Below, piece after piece: positions 44,328 through 53,170 of a stretch of DNA of 64,000 nt (position 1 is its first letter; every line of letters starts with the position of its first letter). Origin of the DNA: Paenibacillus sp. UNC451MF (GTDB taxonomy: Bacteria > Bacillota > Bacilli > Paenibacillales > NBRC-103111); contig NZ_JMLS01000009.1 of the NCBI RefSeq assembly GCF_000686845.1, forward strand, positions 186,001-250,000. Direction: 5' to 3'. The translations under genes and the position numbers were made by a program. The notes beneath the pieces were generated by a model that was given only the letters and a program-made list of their open reading frames with translations, was not told where the DNA came from and did no database searches.

Positions 44328-45773
44328 TTAAGCATGGTAATTCAATCGGAAGCGCCATACCATATACATTATATTTACCAGCGATAATACAATAAGCCAA
44401 ATAATCAAAGATGGCATGGTGGTCCACAGTCCAAACCAAGGCAAAACTCGCCCAGCGCCAATAAATGTAGCTAAGGGTGACAGAAACAAAAGAATCAAGG
44501 TAGGGAACAGTCTTCCGACCGATGAAAAAATCAATTTTCCGGTCGTGATGACTTTGTTGCTCTTATTGATACGATAGTACAAATATACACTCCAAAGAAT
44601 CGTCGCAACCACCAGCAGAATCATAATCGTCTCCATATTTCTGTCATTAACGATGGGGAATTTAGCCTTTTCGCCCTTAATAATCTTTGCAATCCCGTCA
44701 ACAAAAGCTGAATAATCGACAAAAGCGTTTAAACCGGAGTTAAACATCATCGTGATGCCCAGCTGTTCATCCAAATATATCGTTTCTTCCGCTTTGTAGG
44801 TCCAGAAAATTCCGCTATGCGAAATCATCCGGCCCCCATGTGCATCCTCTTCTGCAAGCCACCCCATACCATACTTACCGCTCTGTCCGGCAGTATGGTA
44901 TTGCTCCATCAGTTGGGGGTCAAGAAGAAGGTTATTAGATTGAGCAAGCATCCATTTTGCCATATCTTCAGCAGTTGAAATAATACCGGCGGGACCGTCA
45001 ATAAACCAAAGGGGTTCAGCTTGCTTCACAGGATGGCCAAATAATAGATAATGCCCCCGTGGAATGGCAAGATTCTCATTAATTTGCTGTGTGGTACTGA
45101 CATTGAAGGTATGGCTCATCCCCAGCGGTTGAAAAATATTATTTTCCAGATAAGCAGAGAAGTTCTGTCCGCTTACTTTTTCCACAAGAAGAGCCAAATA
45201 CTGATAATTAGGATTGTGGTAGCTATAGGCTGTTCCAGGATCATTTGCAAGCTTAACGGTATTCAACGATTGGTTGATCTCTTGCAGCGATTGATATTGA
45301 GGGGAATGTGTCATGTCGGGATTCACTTTATCATTAAAACCCGTTGTCTGATTTAACAAATTCCGGACCGAAATAGTACGAACACGTTCATCCTCAGGCG
45401 AGAGGTCGGGAAAGTATGATGCGTATGGCGCGTCAAGATCGATTTTTCCTTTTTCCACCAACTGCAGGACGGCTAGTGCCGTAAAAGATTTGCTTAATGA
45501 AGCAATGGGCAAGGGAGTACGGCCCGTGATTTCGCGACCATCTGAATATGCACCATAACCTTTTGCATAGAACACCTCTTTGTTATTGGCTACTGCAAGT
45601 GCCGCACCCTTAATATTGTTGACTTTCATGTTATTTTCGACATAGTTATCTATTTTTTGTAATATACTTGCTTTGTTTTGAACTTCGATTGCAAAAACAG
45701 GTTTAACCAGAATTGAAAACATCAGCAGTACACTGCACAAGCATAAAATCAGTTTCTTTTTCGCGGTTGTCAT
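44328..45773 (-). CDS. Secreted, membrane-anchored serine hydrolase (beta-lactamase/PBP-like)
   Basis: 481 residues. An N-terminal signal segment (LILCLCSVLLMFSILVKPVF) is followed by a class C type domain with ASLSKSFTAL (S-x-x-K) near residue 95, YSYHNPNYQ in place of Y-S-N, and ISHSGIFW. About 100 C-terminal residues form three to four membrane helices. This layout is known from FmtA/PbpE-like envelope proteins. It lies 47 bases after a histidine kinase gene in the same direction and may be controlled by that system. Confidence 0.9.
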   Translation of the reverse strand: MTTAKKKLILCLCSVLLMFSILVKPVFAIEVQNKASILQKIDNYVENNMKVNNIKGAALAVANNKEVFYAKGYGAYSDGREITGRTPLPIASLSKSFTALAVLQLVEKGKIDLDAPYASYFPDLSPEDERVRTISVRNLLNQTTGFNDKVNPDMTHSPQYQSLQEINQSLNTVKLANDPGTAYSYHNPNYQYLALLVEKVSGQNFSAYLENNIFQPLGMSHTFNVSTTQQINENLAIPRGHYLLFGHPVKQAEPLWFIDGPAGIISTAEDMAKWMLAQSNNLLLDPQLMEQYHTAGQSGKYGMGWLAEEDAHGGRMISHSGIFWTYKAEETIYLDEQLGITMMFNSGLNAFVDYSAFVDGIAKIIKGEKAKFPIVNDRNMETIMILLVVATILWSVYLYYRINKSNKVITTGKLIFSSVGRLFPTLILLFLSPLATFIGAGRVLPWFGLWTTMPSLIIWLIVLSLVNIMYMVWRFRLNYHA

Positions 45774-45820
45774 AGCAGCACTCCCTTATCCATTGATAAG
45801 AAAATGTTAATTGATAATTT

Positions 45821-46930
45821 TCAACTATTTATCAACCCCGTAAAGAAACTTGCTGTAACGCTCCCGCCGCCATTGGGGCCGTTTTCTACAAGTAGATTTC
45901 CTTCATGCTTTTCGCATAAAACTTTGCAAATATAAAGTCCTAGTCCATGGTGCTCATTCGCACCCCATACCTCTTCCCGATAGAAAGGAAGGACAGCCTT
46001 TTGAATCGCTTCCTCAGAAAAGCCAGAGCCGTCATCCGTGACTGTTATGGAAAAAAGGCCCTTGCTGACGCTATAATGAATACTCACATGGCTGGCAGCA
46101 TAACGTGCTCCATTAGCCATCAAATTTTCAAATACCTGCATCACCAAATATATATCGAGAACTAATTTTTTCGAATTTACATCCATGGACATGCCAAAGG
46201 TCTTGTTGCATTGTCTAGTTATTTGTCGGGCGCTATCATTCAGCAAGGAGGTTAAATGATCCATTTCCATCGTCTGGGTATGTACCGGCATGTCCTCCAG
46301 CTTTTGAATCGAACTCATGGCTTCAGTATAGTTTTCCAGACGTACAATATGGACGTTCATAGTTTGAATCATGTCCAAGAGTTGATTTTCGGATATTTTG
46401 TTTTGCGGCAAATACGAGGTCAGAAACTCGGAATATCCTTTCAGGACAGAAAGGGGTGTCCTTAGATCATGTGCAAAAATAGCATTAAGTTCTTTGCGTT
46501 CTTCAACCGATCGCCATAATACTCTATAGTTTTTCTCCAATTGACTGCGCATTTTTTCAAATACACGGCATAACTCGCCCATCTCATCCTTACCTTCATA
46601 AGAAATATGAAACCCCAAATCGTTTGCCGAAATTTTCTCCGATGCCTGCATTAGGATTTCAAGCGGCTTTTTTAGTTTCCATCTATAAAAGATGCTGGCC
46701 ATTAGAACTATACCGACAGCAACCGTTAGCAGCACCATCGAAACAAGGGAAGTCAACAGCCAATCGTGAACGAAAGAATGGTCAGGAAACTGTAGCCGTA
46801 TGCTTTCCGCCCATCTAAACTCCAATACAATGACGGCTAGAACGGTAATGAGCGTAAGGCAGCATAATAAAATAATTGATTGCAGTAAGGTCATGTTCTT
46901 CAATCGCAGCCGACTTATGATTTTCGCCAT
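45821..46930 (-). CDS. Sensor histidine kinase
   Basis: 369 residues: two N-terminal membrane helices (LLCCLTLITVLAVIVLEF, LLTSLVSMVLLTVAVGIVLM) with a short extracellular loop, a HAMP linker (ILMQASEKISANDLGF), HisKA with IFAHDLRTPLSVLKGYSEFL, and HATPase_c with NLMANGARYA, DDGSGFSEE and GLGLYICKVLCEKH. The tiny sensor loop suggests that it detects membrane or cell-wall stress. It overlaps the response regulator gene by 16 bases. Confidence 0.94.
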   Translation of the reverse strand: MAKIISRLRLKNMTLLQSIILLCCLTLITVLAVIVLEFRWAESIRLQFPDHSFVHDWLLTSLVSMVLLTVAVGIVLMASIFYRWKLKKPLEILMQASEKISANDLGFHISYEGKDEMGELCRVFEKMRSQLEKNYRVLWRSVEERKELNAIFAHDLRTPLSVLKGYSEFLTSYLPQNKISENQLLDMIQTMNVHIVRLENYTEAMSSIQKLEDMPVHTQTMEMDHLTSLLNDSARQITRQCNKTFGMSMDVNSKKLVLDIYLVMQVFENLMANGARYAASHVSIHYSVSKGLFSITVTDDGSGFSEEAIQKAVLPFYREEVWGANEHHGLGLYICKVLCEKHEGNLLVENGPNGGGSVTASFFTGLINS

Positions 46931-47589
46931 TTGTATCCTACTCCCCAGACGGTTTCAATCATGTTTTCGCAGCCATGCTCTTTCAATTTGGCACGAATTC
47001 GCCTGATATGTTCCGCTATCACGCTGCCGTCGCCTTCTTCCCCCAGACCCCATACTTTTTCATAAATATGTTCTTTATCAAACACCATTCCAGGATGTGT
47101 GGAAAACAGCTCTACAATATCGAACTCTTTTTTTGCCAAGGAAATTGGTTCATCATGGATGAACAGTGTACGAGCTGAATAATCAATAACCAAGTCCTCA
47201 CTAAACTTTATCGACGTTTTATTTTGACTTCGCATTTCCCTGCGTAAATGAGCTTCTACCCTTGCACCCAGTTCATGAATACTGAACGGCTTTAGAATAT
47301 AATCATCCCCACCAGCCTGAAACCCTGCTATCTTATCCGCATCCTCAACGCGGGCTGTTAGAAATAAAATAGGACAGGACACAAAGCGCCGGATTTTCCT
47401 GCACAGTTCAAGACCATTAAGTTCAGGCATGTTGATGTCCAGCAGAACAAGATCCGGTTTATTTTCAATTTGACGTAACGCCTCAGTACCGTTCCTAGCC
47501 GTCATAACAAAATACCCGTTGATTTCAAAATAATCCGTCAGCAGTTTTCGAAGATCGGCTTCATCATCTATGACCAATAACTTTTTCAT
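46915..47589 (-). CDS. OmpR-family response regulator
   Basis: 224 residues. The receiver domain has D8/D9, D52 in LVLLDINMPELNGL and K102 in YILKPFS; the C-terminal winged helix contains VWGLGEEGDGSVIAEHIRRI and ENMIETVWGVGYKW. It is the first gene of an operon with the sensor kinase and the membrane serine hydrolase, so it probably responds to envelope stress. GGAAGG precedes the ATG. Confidence 0.95.
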   Translation of the reverse strand: MKKLLVIDDEADLRKLLTDYFEINGYFVMTARNGTEALRQIENKPDLVLLDINMPELNGLELCRKIRRFVSCPILFLTARVEDADKIAGFQAGGDDYILKPFSIHELGARVEAHLRREMRSQNKTSIKFSEDLVIDYSARTLFIHDEPISLAKKEFDIVELFSTHPGMVFDKEHIYEKVWGLGEEGDGSVIAEHIRRIRAKLKEHGCENMIETVWGVGYKWRKS

Positions 47590-47876
47590 ACACCTTCCCC
47601 ACTCCCTATTTCCAAATCATTTATATCCAGCATAACAAAAATCGTTTGGCATCCCAAACAGTGGAGCCTGACAACTGAGAGTGAAATGCGATTGATTCAA
47701 CTACTGTTCACCCTTGTTCTGCTCCCCCTGTCTCTACCGATCTATCGGCCTATTTCCCTACTGGATTGCTCCTCTTTAAACCTTTATTTGCATGAATATA
47801 AAAAAAACTATGTATTTTCACACCTAATTTAAGTAATATTATATAGCGGAAAAATAATAGACATCAGGAGGTAAAT

Positions 47877-49133
47877 ATGCTGTTCAAAGAGCAATTCGAC
47901 GAAATTCAACGTATTGCGCGGACGATCTTCGACAATCCCGAACTGGGCTATAAAGAAGTGAAAACCCGGCAGACGGTTGTGGATTTTTTGACTCGCATCC
48001 ATCCCGAGATCGAACTCGAAACCTTCAGCACGACAGGGGTTAAGACGTCGCTCGGCAGCGGGAAGAAGCTGAATATCGCCTTCATCGCGGAGTTGGATGC
48101 CGTCTATGCCCCTTCGCATTGGCGTGCGGATCAAGCTACGGGCGCGGCGCATAATTGCGGCCACTATACCCAGGTAGCTATCGCGCTCGCGCTATACAAA
48201 TACTTTTATACGACAGGCGCATACAAGGCTTGGGATTACACGCTGACGTTCATCTTCGTTCCTGCGGAAGAGTATCTTGATCTCGCTTATCGGGACGAGC
48301 TTCTCAAGAATAAGGAGATTTCGTATTACGGCGGCAAGCCGGAGGCGATGAAGCTCGGTGTGTTCGACGATATCGACATCGGCGTTTGCGTCCATGCTAT
48401 GGGCGGCGAATTCCCAGTGCGAACGATTGAAACGAACTGCGACCTAGCCGGATTTTTGTACAAGCGGTATACGTTCGAGGGCAAGGCTACGCATGCCGGC
48501 TTCGACCCGTTCTCTGCAAAAAACGCCTACAGCATGTCGACGCTGTTCAATGTCGCTCTCGGCCTATCCCGCCAGCAAATGAAAGACTCTGAGAAGGTCC
48601 GGATGAATCCGATCGTAATGGAGTCCGACATGTCCACCAATGTCATTCCGAACCGGATTAAGGTCGGATCAGACCTGAGAACGCTGACGGTCGGTTACAT
48701 GAAGGAAGCCGCTGTCAAAATGGACGATGCGGCCAAAGGAAGCGCGCTTGCGCTGCAAGGAACCGTATCGATCGAAACGCAGATGGGCTATTTGCCGTTC
48801 GTACAGGACCGCTACTTGTCCGAATTTGTTATCGAAGCGTTCCATGCCAATGACGAAATTGCCGCTTTTCGGAACGAAACGCCGATCAGCGCCGCAGGAG
48901 ATATCGGGGATTTATCTTACATGATTCCTTGCATTCAAATCGGCTACAGCGGATTTACCGGCACCATCCATGGAGACGACTTCAAGGATATCGATCCCGA
49001 GTTCATATACGAAGTATTCCCGAGATTTCTCGCTGACGTATTTGAACGTTTCAACGGCCGGATCGATCCATCTAAGCTGTACCGCCGTTCCTATGAGGAG
49101 TATGAAAAATTAATTAACTCGATTGCGCAATAG
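47877..49133 (+). CDS. M20 family amidohydrolase/peptidase
   Basis: 418 residues. Metal-binding motifs: IAELDAVY (catalytic Asp region), AAHNCGHYTQ, FVPAEEYLDL (catalytic Glu and metal Glu), and the C-terminal GTIHGDDF. The dimerisation insert is present (FEGKATHAGFDPFSAKNAYS). It resembles aminobenzoyl-glutamate hydrolase and related amidohydrolases. The next two genes encode membrane proteins in one operon, so uptake and hydrolysis may be linked. AGGAGG precedes the ATG. Confidence 0.88.
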   Translation: MLFKEQFDEIQRIARTIFDNPELGYKEVKTRQTVVDFLTRIHPEIELETFSTTGVKTSLGSGKKLNIAFIAELDAVYAPSHWRADQATGAAHNCGHYTQVAIALALYKYFYTTGAYKAWDYTLTFIFVPAEEYLDLAYRDELLKNKEISYYGGKPEAMKLGVFDDIDIGVCVHAMGGEFPVRTIETNCDLAGFLYKRYTFEGKATHAGFDPFSAKNAYSMSTLFNVALGLSRQQMKDSEKVRMNPIVMESDMSTNVIPNRIKVGSDLRTLTVGYMKEAAVKMDDAAKGSALALQGTVSIETQMGYLPFVQDRYLSEFVIEAFHANDEIAAFRNETPISAAGDIGDLSYMIPCIQIGYSGFTGTIHGDDFKDIDPEFIYEVFPRFLADVFERFNGRIDPSKLYRRSYEEYEKLINSIAQ

Positions 49134-49157
49134 TAATTAACGGAAAAGAGGATCATC

Positions 49158-49961
49158 ATGAAATCGACGGTTTCCAAGGCTAATTTTATACTTTTGCTCG
49201 TTTTTGCGCTTTTGGTCATTACCGTGTCAGAGTTTATCGGCATTCAGGCCGTTAAGTTCGGTACGATCAAAATCAGCTTCCTGCCGCTGGTCTACGCAAT
49301 CCTGATTACAATGATTCTTGGGATCACCGTAGTGCGCAAAGGCATTCTGAAGAAGGTTTACAGCAAAGATAATGTCAACTTCTCAGGAAAATATTTGATC
49401 TTCATCATGCTTCCCTTGATGGCTAGATACGGGGCGGACGTCGCTCCCAAAATTCATGAAATTTTACAAGTCGGCTGGATTTTCGTTATCCAGGAGTTCG
49501 GCCATTTATGTACCGTCTTGATCGGTCTACCGATCGCCATTTTGATCGGTTTGAGAAGAGAAGCTATCGGCGCGACGCTCGGGATAGGACGTGAAGGTGA
49601 GCTTGCCTATATTTCCGAGAAATATACGCTCGATTCGGACGAAGGCCGCGGTGTCTTGTCGCTGTACATCATCGGAACGCTGTTCGGAACGCTGTTCTTT
49701 AGCATTGTCACGCCAATACTGCTGTCTCTCGGCTTTGACGTAGAAGCATTAGCCATGTCGGCGGGTGTAGGCTCCGCTAGTATGATGACGGCAGCCTCCT
49801 CGGCCCTGGTCGCCGGAATTCCTGCCAAAGCAGACACCATCACGGCCTATGCCTCGGCAAGCCAACTGCTGACCAGCTTCATGGGTACATACACGATGGT
49901 ATTCCTAGCTGTGCCGATACAACGATTCATGTATAAACTACTGGTTAGAGGTGCTAAATAA
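49158..49961 (+). CDS. DUF3100 integral membrane protein
   Basis: 267 residues with about seven hydrophobic segments (ILLLVFALLVITVSEFIGI, ISFLPLVYAILITMILGITV, GTLFGTLFFSIVTPILLSLG). The family is DUF3100, often found beside M20 amidohydrolases; transport is a guess from this association. The stretch SAGVGSASMMTAASSALVAG is the best-conserved part I can see. It follows the M20 gene by 25 bases and overlaps the next gene. Confidence 0.82.
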   Translation: MKSTVSKANFILLLVFALLVITVSEFIGIQAVKFGTIKISFLPLVYAILITMILGITVVRKGILKKVYSKDNVNFSGKYLIFIMLPLMARYGADVAPKIHEILQVGWIFVIQEFGHLCTVLIGLPIAILIGLRREAIGATLGIGREGELAYISEKYTLDSDEGRGVLSLYIIGTLFGTLFFSIVTPILLSLGFDVEALAMSAGVGSASMMTAASSALVAGIPAKADTITAYASASQLLTSFMGTYTMVFLAVPIQRFMYKLLVRGAK

Positions 49962-50440
49962 TGGAAGGCGGATTAAATAAATACGCAAAGTACGCTTTGG
50001 TCTTACTGCTGAGTATATGCCTGATCTTGTTCACACAGGAAATTAAACTGCTCAAAAACCCTCACGGTACTCCGATTTCGATGATGACGATTTACGGGCT
50101 GATCGTGCTGTGGCTGTTTTCCTTCATCGGCATTTTGATCTCCGGCTTGATGAAAAAAGTACCGCTCAAGCTGATTCATGATTTCCCTGTGCTCGGCTGG
50201 GTATCGATTACTTCACTAGTTTTTTGTCTTATTTCCGATTCCTTCATCAAAATGATTCAAGCGGTTGATTTTCTGTCCATCACGACGCCGATCCTGACAT
50301 TCGCCGGAATTTCCGTTGCCGACCGTTTGATCGACCTGCGCAAAACATCCTGGAAGGTAGCCATCGTTGCCATTTTCGTCTTTAGCGGGATGTACATAGG
50401 CAGCGCCATCCTTGCTCAAATCGGCTTGCACCTTTCCTGA
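49961..50440 (+). CDS. Small membrane protein, partner of the DUF3100 protein
   Basis: 159 residues with about four hydrophobic segments (YALVLLLSICLILFTQEI, TIYGLIVLWLFSFIGILISG, VAIVAIFVFSGMYIGSAILA). Its ATG overlaps the stop of the DUF3100 gene (TAATG), so the two are coupled and probably form one membrane complex. I recognise no other family. A strong terminator ends the operon. Confidence 0.75.
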   Translation: MEGGLNKYAKYALVLLLSICLILFTQEIKLLKNPHGTPISMMTIYGLIVLWLFSFIGILISGLMKKVPLKLIHDFPVLGWVSITSLVFCLISDSFIKMIQAVDFLSITTPILTFAGISVADRLIDLRKTSWKVAIVAIFVFSGMYIGSAILAQIGLHLS

Positions 50441-50502
50441 TCAACTTACAGCGTTTGCCCCGATAATTAATAGGAATCGGGCTTCACCTCATTTCCATTA
50501 CA

Positions 50503-50545
50503 ACAAAAAGCCTTAGTCCCGTGTCAAACGGCTAAGGCTTTTTGT
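50503..50545. terminator. Strong terminator after the M20-DUF3100 operon
   Basis: ACAAAAAGCCTTAG pairs perfectly with CTAAGGCTTTTTGT across a 15-base loop; the T-run lies in the right arm. Confidence 0.85.
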
Positions 50546-50571
50546 ACATTTATCCCTGGTTGCTGCCGCAA

Positions 50572-50603
50572 GTTAAGAAAAGACAGCCGCTCCCTGACGG
50601 CTG
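50572..50603 (-). terminator. Terminator of the SnoaL-like gene
   Basis: On the minus strand CAGCCG-(8)-CGGCTG is followed by TCTTTTCTT, 14 bases after the stop codon of the SnoaL-like gene. Confidence 0.6.
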
Positions 50604-50616
50604 CCCCCACATGTAT

Positions 50617-51057
50617 TTATTGACCTCTTATGGTCCGCCGCGCCGCTATCTTCGGTCCATTACCCCGAATTTGGTGCCACATGGTTACCATGTCGATCCA
50701 GCCACGATGCTCAGTAATCTTGCCGCCCATTACACGATATTCACGGTATAGCGTAACATCAATTGTATTGCCCGTAGGAGCAGTTCCGAAGAACATGCCC
50801 TGGTGCGTGCCTTTCACTCTCATTCTTACGAGTACCTTATCCCCTTGACCGAGGATTTCTTCTACAGTGTAGCGTTTATCGGGAAATGCCTCCAAGATCT
50901 TGCCTGCGAACTGCTTCAGACCTTCTTTGGATTGATAAGACAGCTCTTGATAATCGTCAGACAGAAATCGATCGACGCAATCCAATTCACTTTGATTCCA
51001 AAATGCCTCGATAAACGAATTTACCGTTTCTACGTTGCTTTGTTCTATCGTTTTCAT
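50617..51057 (-). CDS. SnoaL-like/ester cyclase family protein
   Basis: 146 residues with a SnoaL/NTF2-like fold: NVETVNSFIEAFWNQSELDC, ILEAFPDKRYTVEEILGQGD and GTHQGMFFGTAPTGNTIDVT. Such proteins are small-molecule isomerases, cyclases or binders; the true function of this type is unknown. It is paralogous to the next gene upstream (51105-51452). AAGGAG precedes the ATG. Confidence 0.85.
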   Translation of the reverse strand: MKTIEQSNVETVNSFIEAFWNQSELDCVDRFLSDDYQELSYQSKEGLKQFAGKILEAFPDKRYTVEEILGQGDKVLVRMRVKGTHQGMFFGTAPTGNTIDVTLYREYRVMGGKITEHRGWIDMVTMWHQIRGNGPKIAARRTIRGQ

Positions 51058-51104
51058 AATCCTACATCTCCTTAAGAGTTAGTTAGGTCGTTTTCAATCA
51101 GCAG

Positions 51105-51452
51105 TTATTGAGCCTGGATTTGAGGTAAAAGTGTGGCGGTATCAAACCAGCCGCGGTGTTCGGTAATTTGACCGTCGATAACACGGAATTCTCGGAATTG
51201 CGTCAACTTCACGGTTTTGCCTGTTGGGGCATTTCCTGCAAAATGGCCTGAATGCACAGTGGTCATGAAGATTCTTGCGATAACCTTTTCTCCTTGGACC
51301 AAAATTTCATCAACGGTATAACGTCGACCCGTGAAAGCCTCCACGATTTGCGGAGCAAAAAATTGTTCGGTACTATCCATAACGCTCTGATTCGCAATAT
51401 CCTCGATAAAAGCAGTCACCACGGCTGCATTTTCTTGTTGTATCGTTCTCAT
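51105..51452 (-). CDS. Shortened SnoaL-like paralogue
   Basis: 115 residues. It matches the gene at 50617-51057 along its length (FIEDIANQSVMDSTEQFFAP against FIEAFWNQSELDCVDRFLSD; IVEAFTGRRYTVDEILVQGE against ILEAFPDKRYTVEEILGQGD), but lacks about 20 residues between these two segments, i.e. one helix. The fold may still be kept, or the gene may be decaying. The ATG at 51452 is 8 bases after AAAGGAG. The two genes read the same way, 48 bases apart, and probably arose by tandem duplication. Confidence 0.7.
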   Translation of the reverse strand: MRTIQQENAAVVTAFIEDIANQSVMDSTEQFFAPQIVEAFTGRRYTVDEILVQGEKVIARIFMTTVHSGHFAGNAPTGKTVKLTQFREFRVIDGQITEHRGWFDTATLLPQIQAQ

Positions 51453-51571
51453 ACCCAACATCTCCTTTATTATTCGATAAATAATTGATACATCAACCTA
51501 CGCGGTGCGTTATGCTCGACATATTACGTTACCATTTAGTCACATATTGAAGTAAAAAAAAGCCTTTACTA

Positions 51572-52123
51572 TTAATTTGCTGCCGCGGCACTTACCGAAA
51601 GCTTCCGGGTCAGATCCATGAAACTGTTAACCGCATCTCGAACCCTATCACGCATTCCTTGATCTAATGGGGCACCGTCGGGACCGAAAGTATTAGATCC
51701 ATATCCGATCGAAATCCATTCCGAACAGTTAATCCCGTGCAAATTGCGTACAATAGTCTGCAGATGGGATAGCGAGCTTACTCCGAGCGGACCGCCTGCG
51801 GAGCTTACCGAGAGCACCGCCTTGCCAGCAACCTGGCCTTGCGTTATATAGTCCAAGGCATTTTTGAGCGCTCCGGATATGGAACCATGGTATTCCGGGG
51901 TAGCAAGGATCAATCCGTCCCCCTCTGCGATTGCTTCCAAGACGCGTTGGACGTTCGGATGAAAATCCCAATTGTCAGGAGAAAAAAGCGGAAGCTGCAG
52001 CTCCGATAAGTCAATTAGTGCGACCGAAATATGCTGGTTTTTCAAAAGACTTTCGATGTACTTAAGCAGGTATGTGCTCGTTGCGTTAGCGCGGTTGCTT
52101 CCCGCGATCAAGGTTACTTTCAT
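51572..52123 (-). CDS. NADPH-dependent FMN reductase (NAD(P)H:quinone oxidoreductase-like)
   Basis: 183 residues of flavodoxin-like fold: LIAGSNRANATSTYLLKYIE, GLILATPEYHGSISGALKNA and LSVSSAGGPLGVSSL. These are the FMN phosphate and ring-binding segments of azobenzene/chromate/quinone reductases. It is divergent from the ArsR-SRPBCC gene, with two palindromes between them. AAAGGGATG precedes the ATG. Confidence 0.92.
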   Translation of the reverse strand: MKVTLIAGSNRANATSTYLLKYIESLLKNQHISVALIDLSELQLPLFSPDNWDFHPNVQRVLEAIAEGDGLILATPEYHGSISGALKNALDYITQGQVAGKAVLSVSSAGGPLGVSSLSHLQTIVRNLHGINCSEWISIGYGSNTFGPDGAPLDQGMRDRVRDAVNSFMDLTRKLSVSAAAAN

Positions 52124-52216
52124 CTTTTACATCCCTTTCATTCTCAAATGGTTGTTTTAATGATTAGAGGGATTTGCATGCCGCCGGCTGACAAACGAAT
52201 CCGTTTGTGCTAACAT

Positions 52217-52268
52217 GTGACTATAAAGTCACTTTTGTTACTTTAATAATATGTTACCTAATGGTAAC
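52217..52268. promoter_or_regulatory. Two matched palindromes in a divergent promoter region
   Basis: GTGACT-ATAA-AGTCAC (52217-52232) and GTTACC-TAAT-GGTAAC (52253-52268) are both perfect 6-4-6 inverted repeats, centred 36 bases apart, between the FMN reductase and ArsR-SRPBCC genes. The shared consensus is GTkACy-N4-rGTmAC. A dimeric winged-helix regulator, probably the ArsR-type protein itself, could bind both. Confidence 0.6.
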
Positions 52269-52324
52269 GTGTCAAGGGGTTCAAAGCAGCTTTTTTCAAA
52301 TAGTCGGGGAAGGACGTGTTCAGA

Positions 52325-53089
52325 ATGGAAAATGACATATTCAAAGCACTCGCGGATCCCAGCCGCCGTACGCTTTTGGATTTGCTCCACGCCTCTGACG
52401 GGCGCACGCTGAACGATCTCTGCGCGCCGCTCGACATGTCCAGATTCGGCGTCATGAAGCATCTGAATATACTAGAGGAAGCTGGGCTCATTACTACGAG
52501 GAAAGCAGGTCGTGAAAAGCTGCATTATTTGAATGCGGTACCTATCCGTCAAATTTATGAGCGATGGGTGAGCAAATACGCCGAACCCTGGGTAATCGGG
52601 TTAACATCACTTCAAAACGAACTGGAGCGTGAAACGAATATGGAAAACAAGCCTCGGAATGTAAACCGGATTGCGATCAAAGCGAAGCCTGAACAAGTGT
52701 GGCAAGCTCTTACAGATCCGTCCCAAACATCGAAATTTTGGTTCAACTGCGCCATCCGATCCACTTGGGAAATCGAGTCTCCATTCGAGCTATGGAACGG
52801 AGCGGAGAAAAAAGCCGAAGGGATCATTCTCGACTTGGACCCTCCAAGTAAACTTGTGATGAGCTGGCGATTTACTTCGTTTCCGGGAACCGAAAACGAC
52901 ACCCCATCGCGCATTACTTGGGAGATTGGTTCACATCCCGAGCTTCACGGCGTGACCCTCGTCACCGTTGTGCATGATGAATTCGAACAAGCTGCGAGCA
53001 CAGCCAAAATTCTTGAAAATGGGCTGCCGATTGTGCTATCCGGCATGAAGACTTTGCTTGAGACCGGGCAGACTCTAGCAAGTGATTAA
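52325..53089 (+). CDS. ArsR-type regulator fused to an SRPBCC (AHSA1) domain
   Basis: About 254 residues. Residues 1-95 form an ArsR winged helix (DIFKALADPSRRTLLDLLHA, MSRFGVMKHLNILEEAGLIT); 105-250 form a START-like SRPBCC/AHSA1 domain (IAIKAKPEQVWQALTDPSQTS, KFWFNCAI). In many genomes these are separate adjacent genes; here they are one protein, which could sense a hydrophobic ligand and regulate the divergent FMN reductase. The start is ATG 52325 rather than GTG 52316. Confidence 0.88.
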   Translation: MENDIFKALADPSRRTLLDLLHASDGRTLNDLCAPLDMSRFGVMKHLNILEEAGLITTRKAGREKLHYLNAVPIRQIYERWVSKYAEPWVIGLTSLQNELERETNMENKPRNVNRIAIKAKPEQVWQALTDPSQTSKFWFNCAIRSTWEIESPFELWNGAEKKAEGIILDLDPPSKLVMSWRFTSFPGTENDTPSRITWEIGSHPELHGVTLVTVVHDEFEQAASTAKILENGLPIVLSGMKTLLETGQTLASD

Positions 53090-53100
53090 CGCGAGGGTCT

Positions 53101-53161
53101 GTCGTACAGCGCGTGGGAGTGCCCGGCGGAGATCACGCTGGGGTTCGATTCCCCTGCTATA
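53101..53161 (+). other. tRNA-like fragment (3' half relic)
   Basis: GGGG-TTCGATT-CCCC (53140-53154) is a perfect T-arm with the consensus TTCRANY loop. Before it GCGTG (53111-53115) and CACGC (53134-53138) can pair. No acceptor arm can be formed with the sequence upstream and no normal anticodon loop is seen, so it is not a working tRNA. It may be the remains of one left by an integration event. Confidence 0.3.
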
Positions 53162-53170
53162 ATTGCAAAT

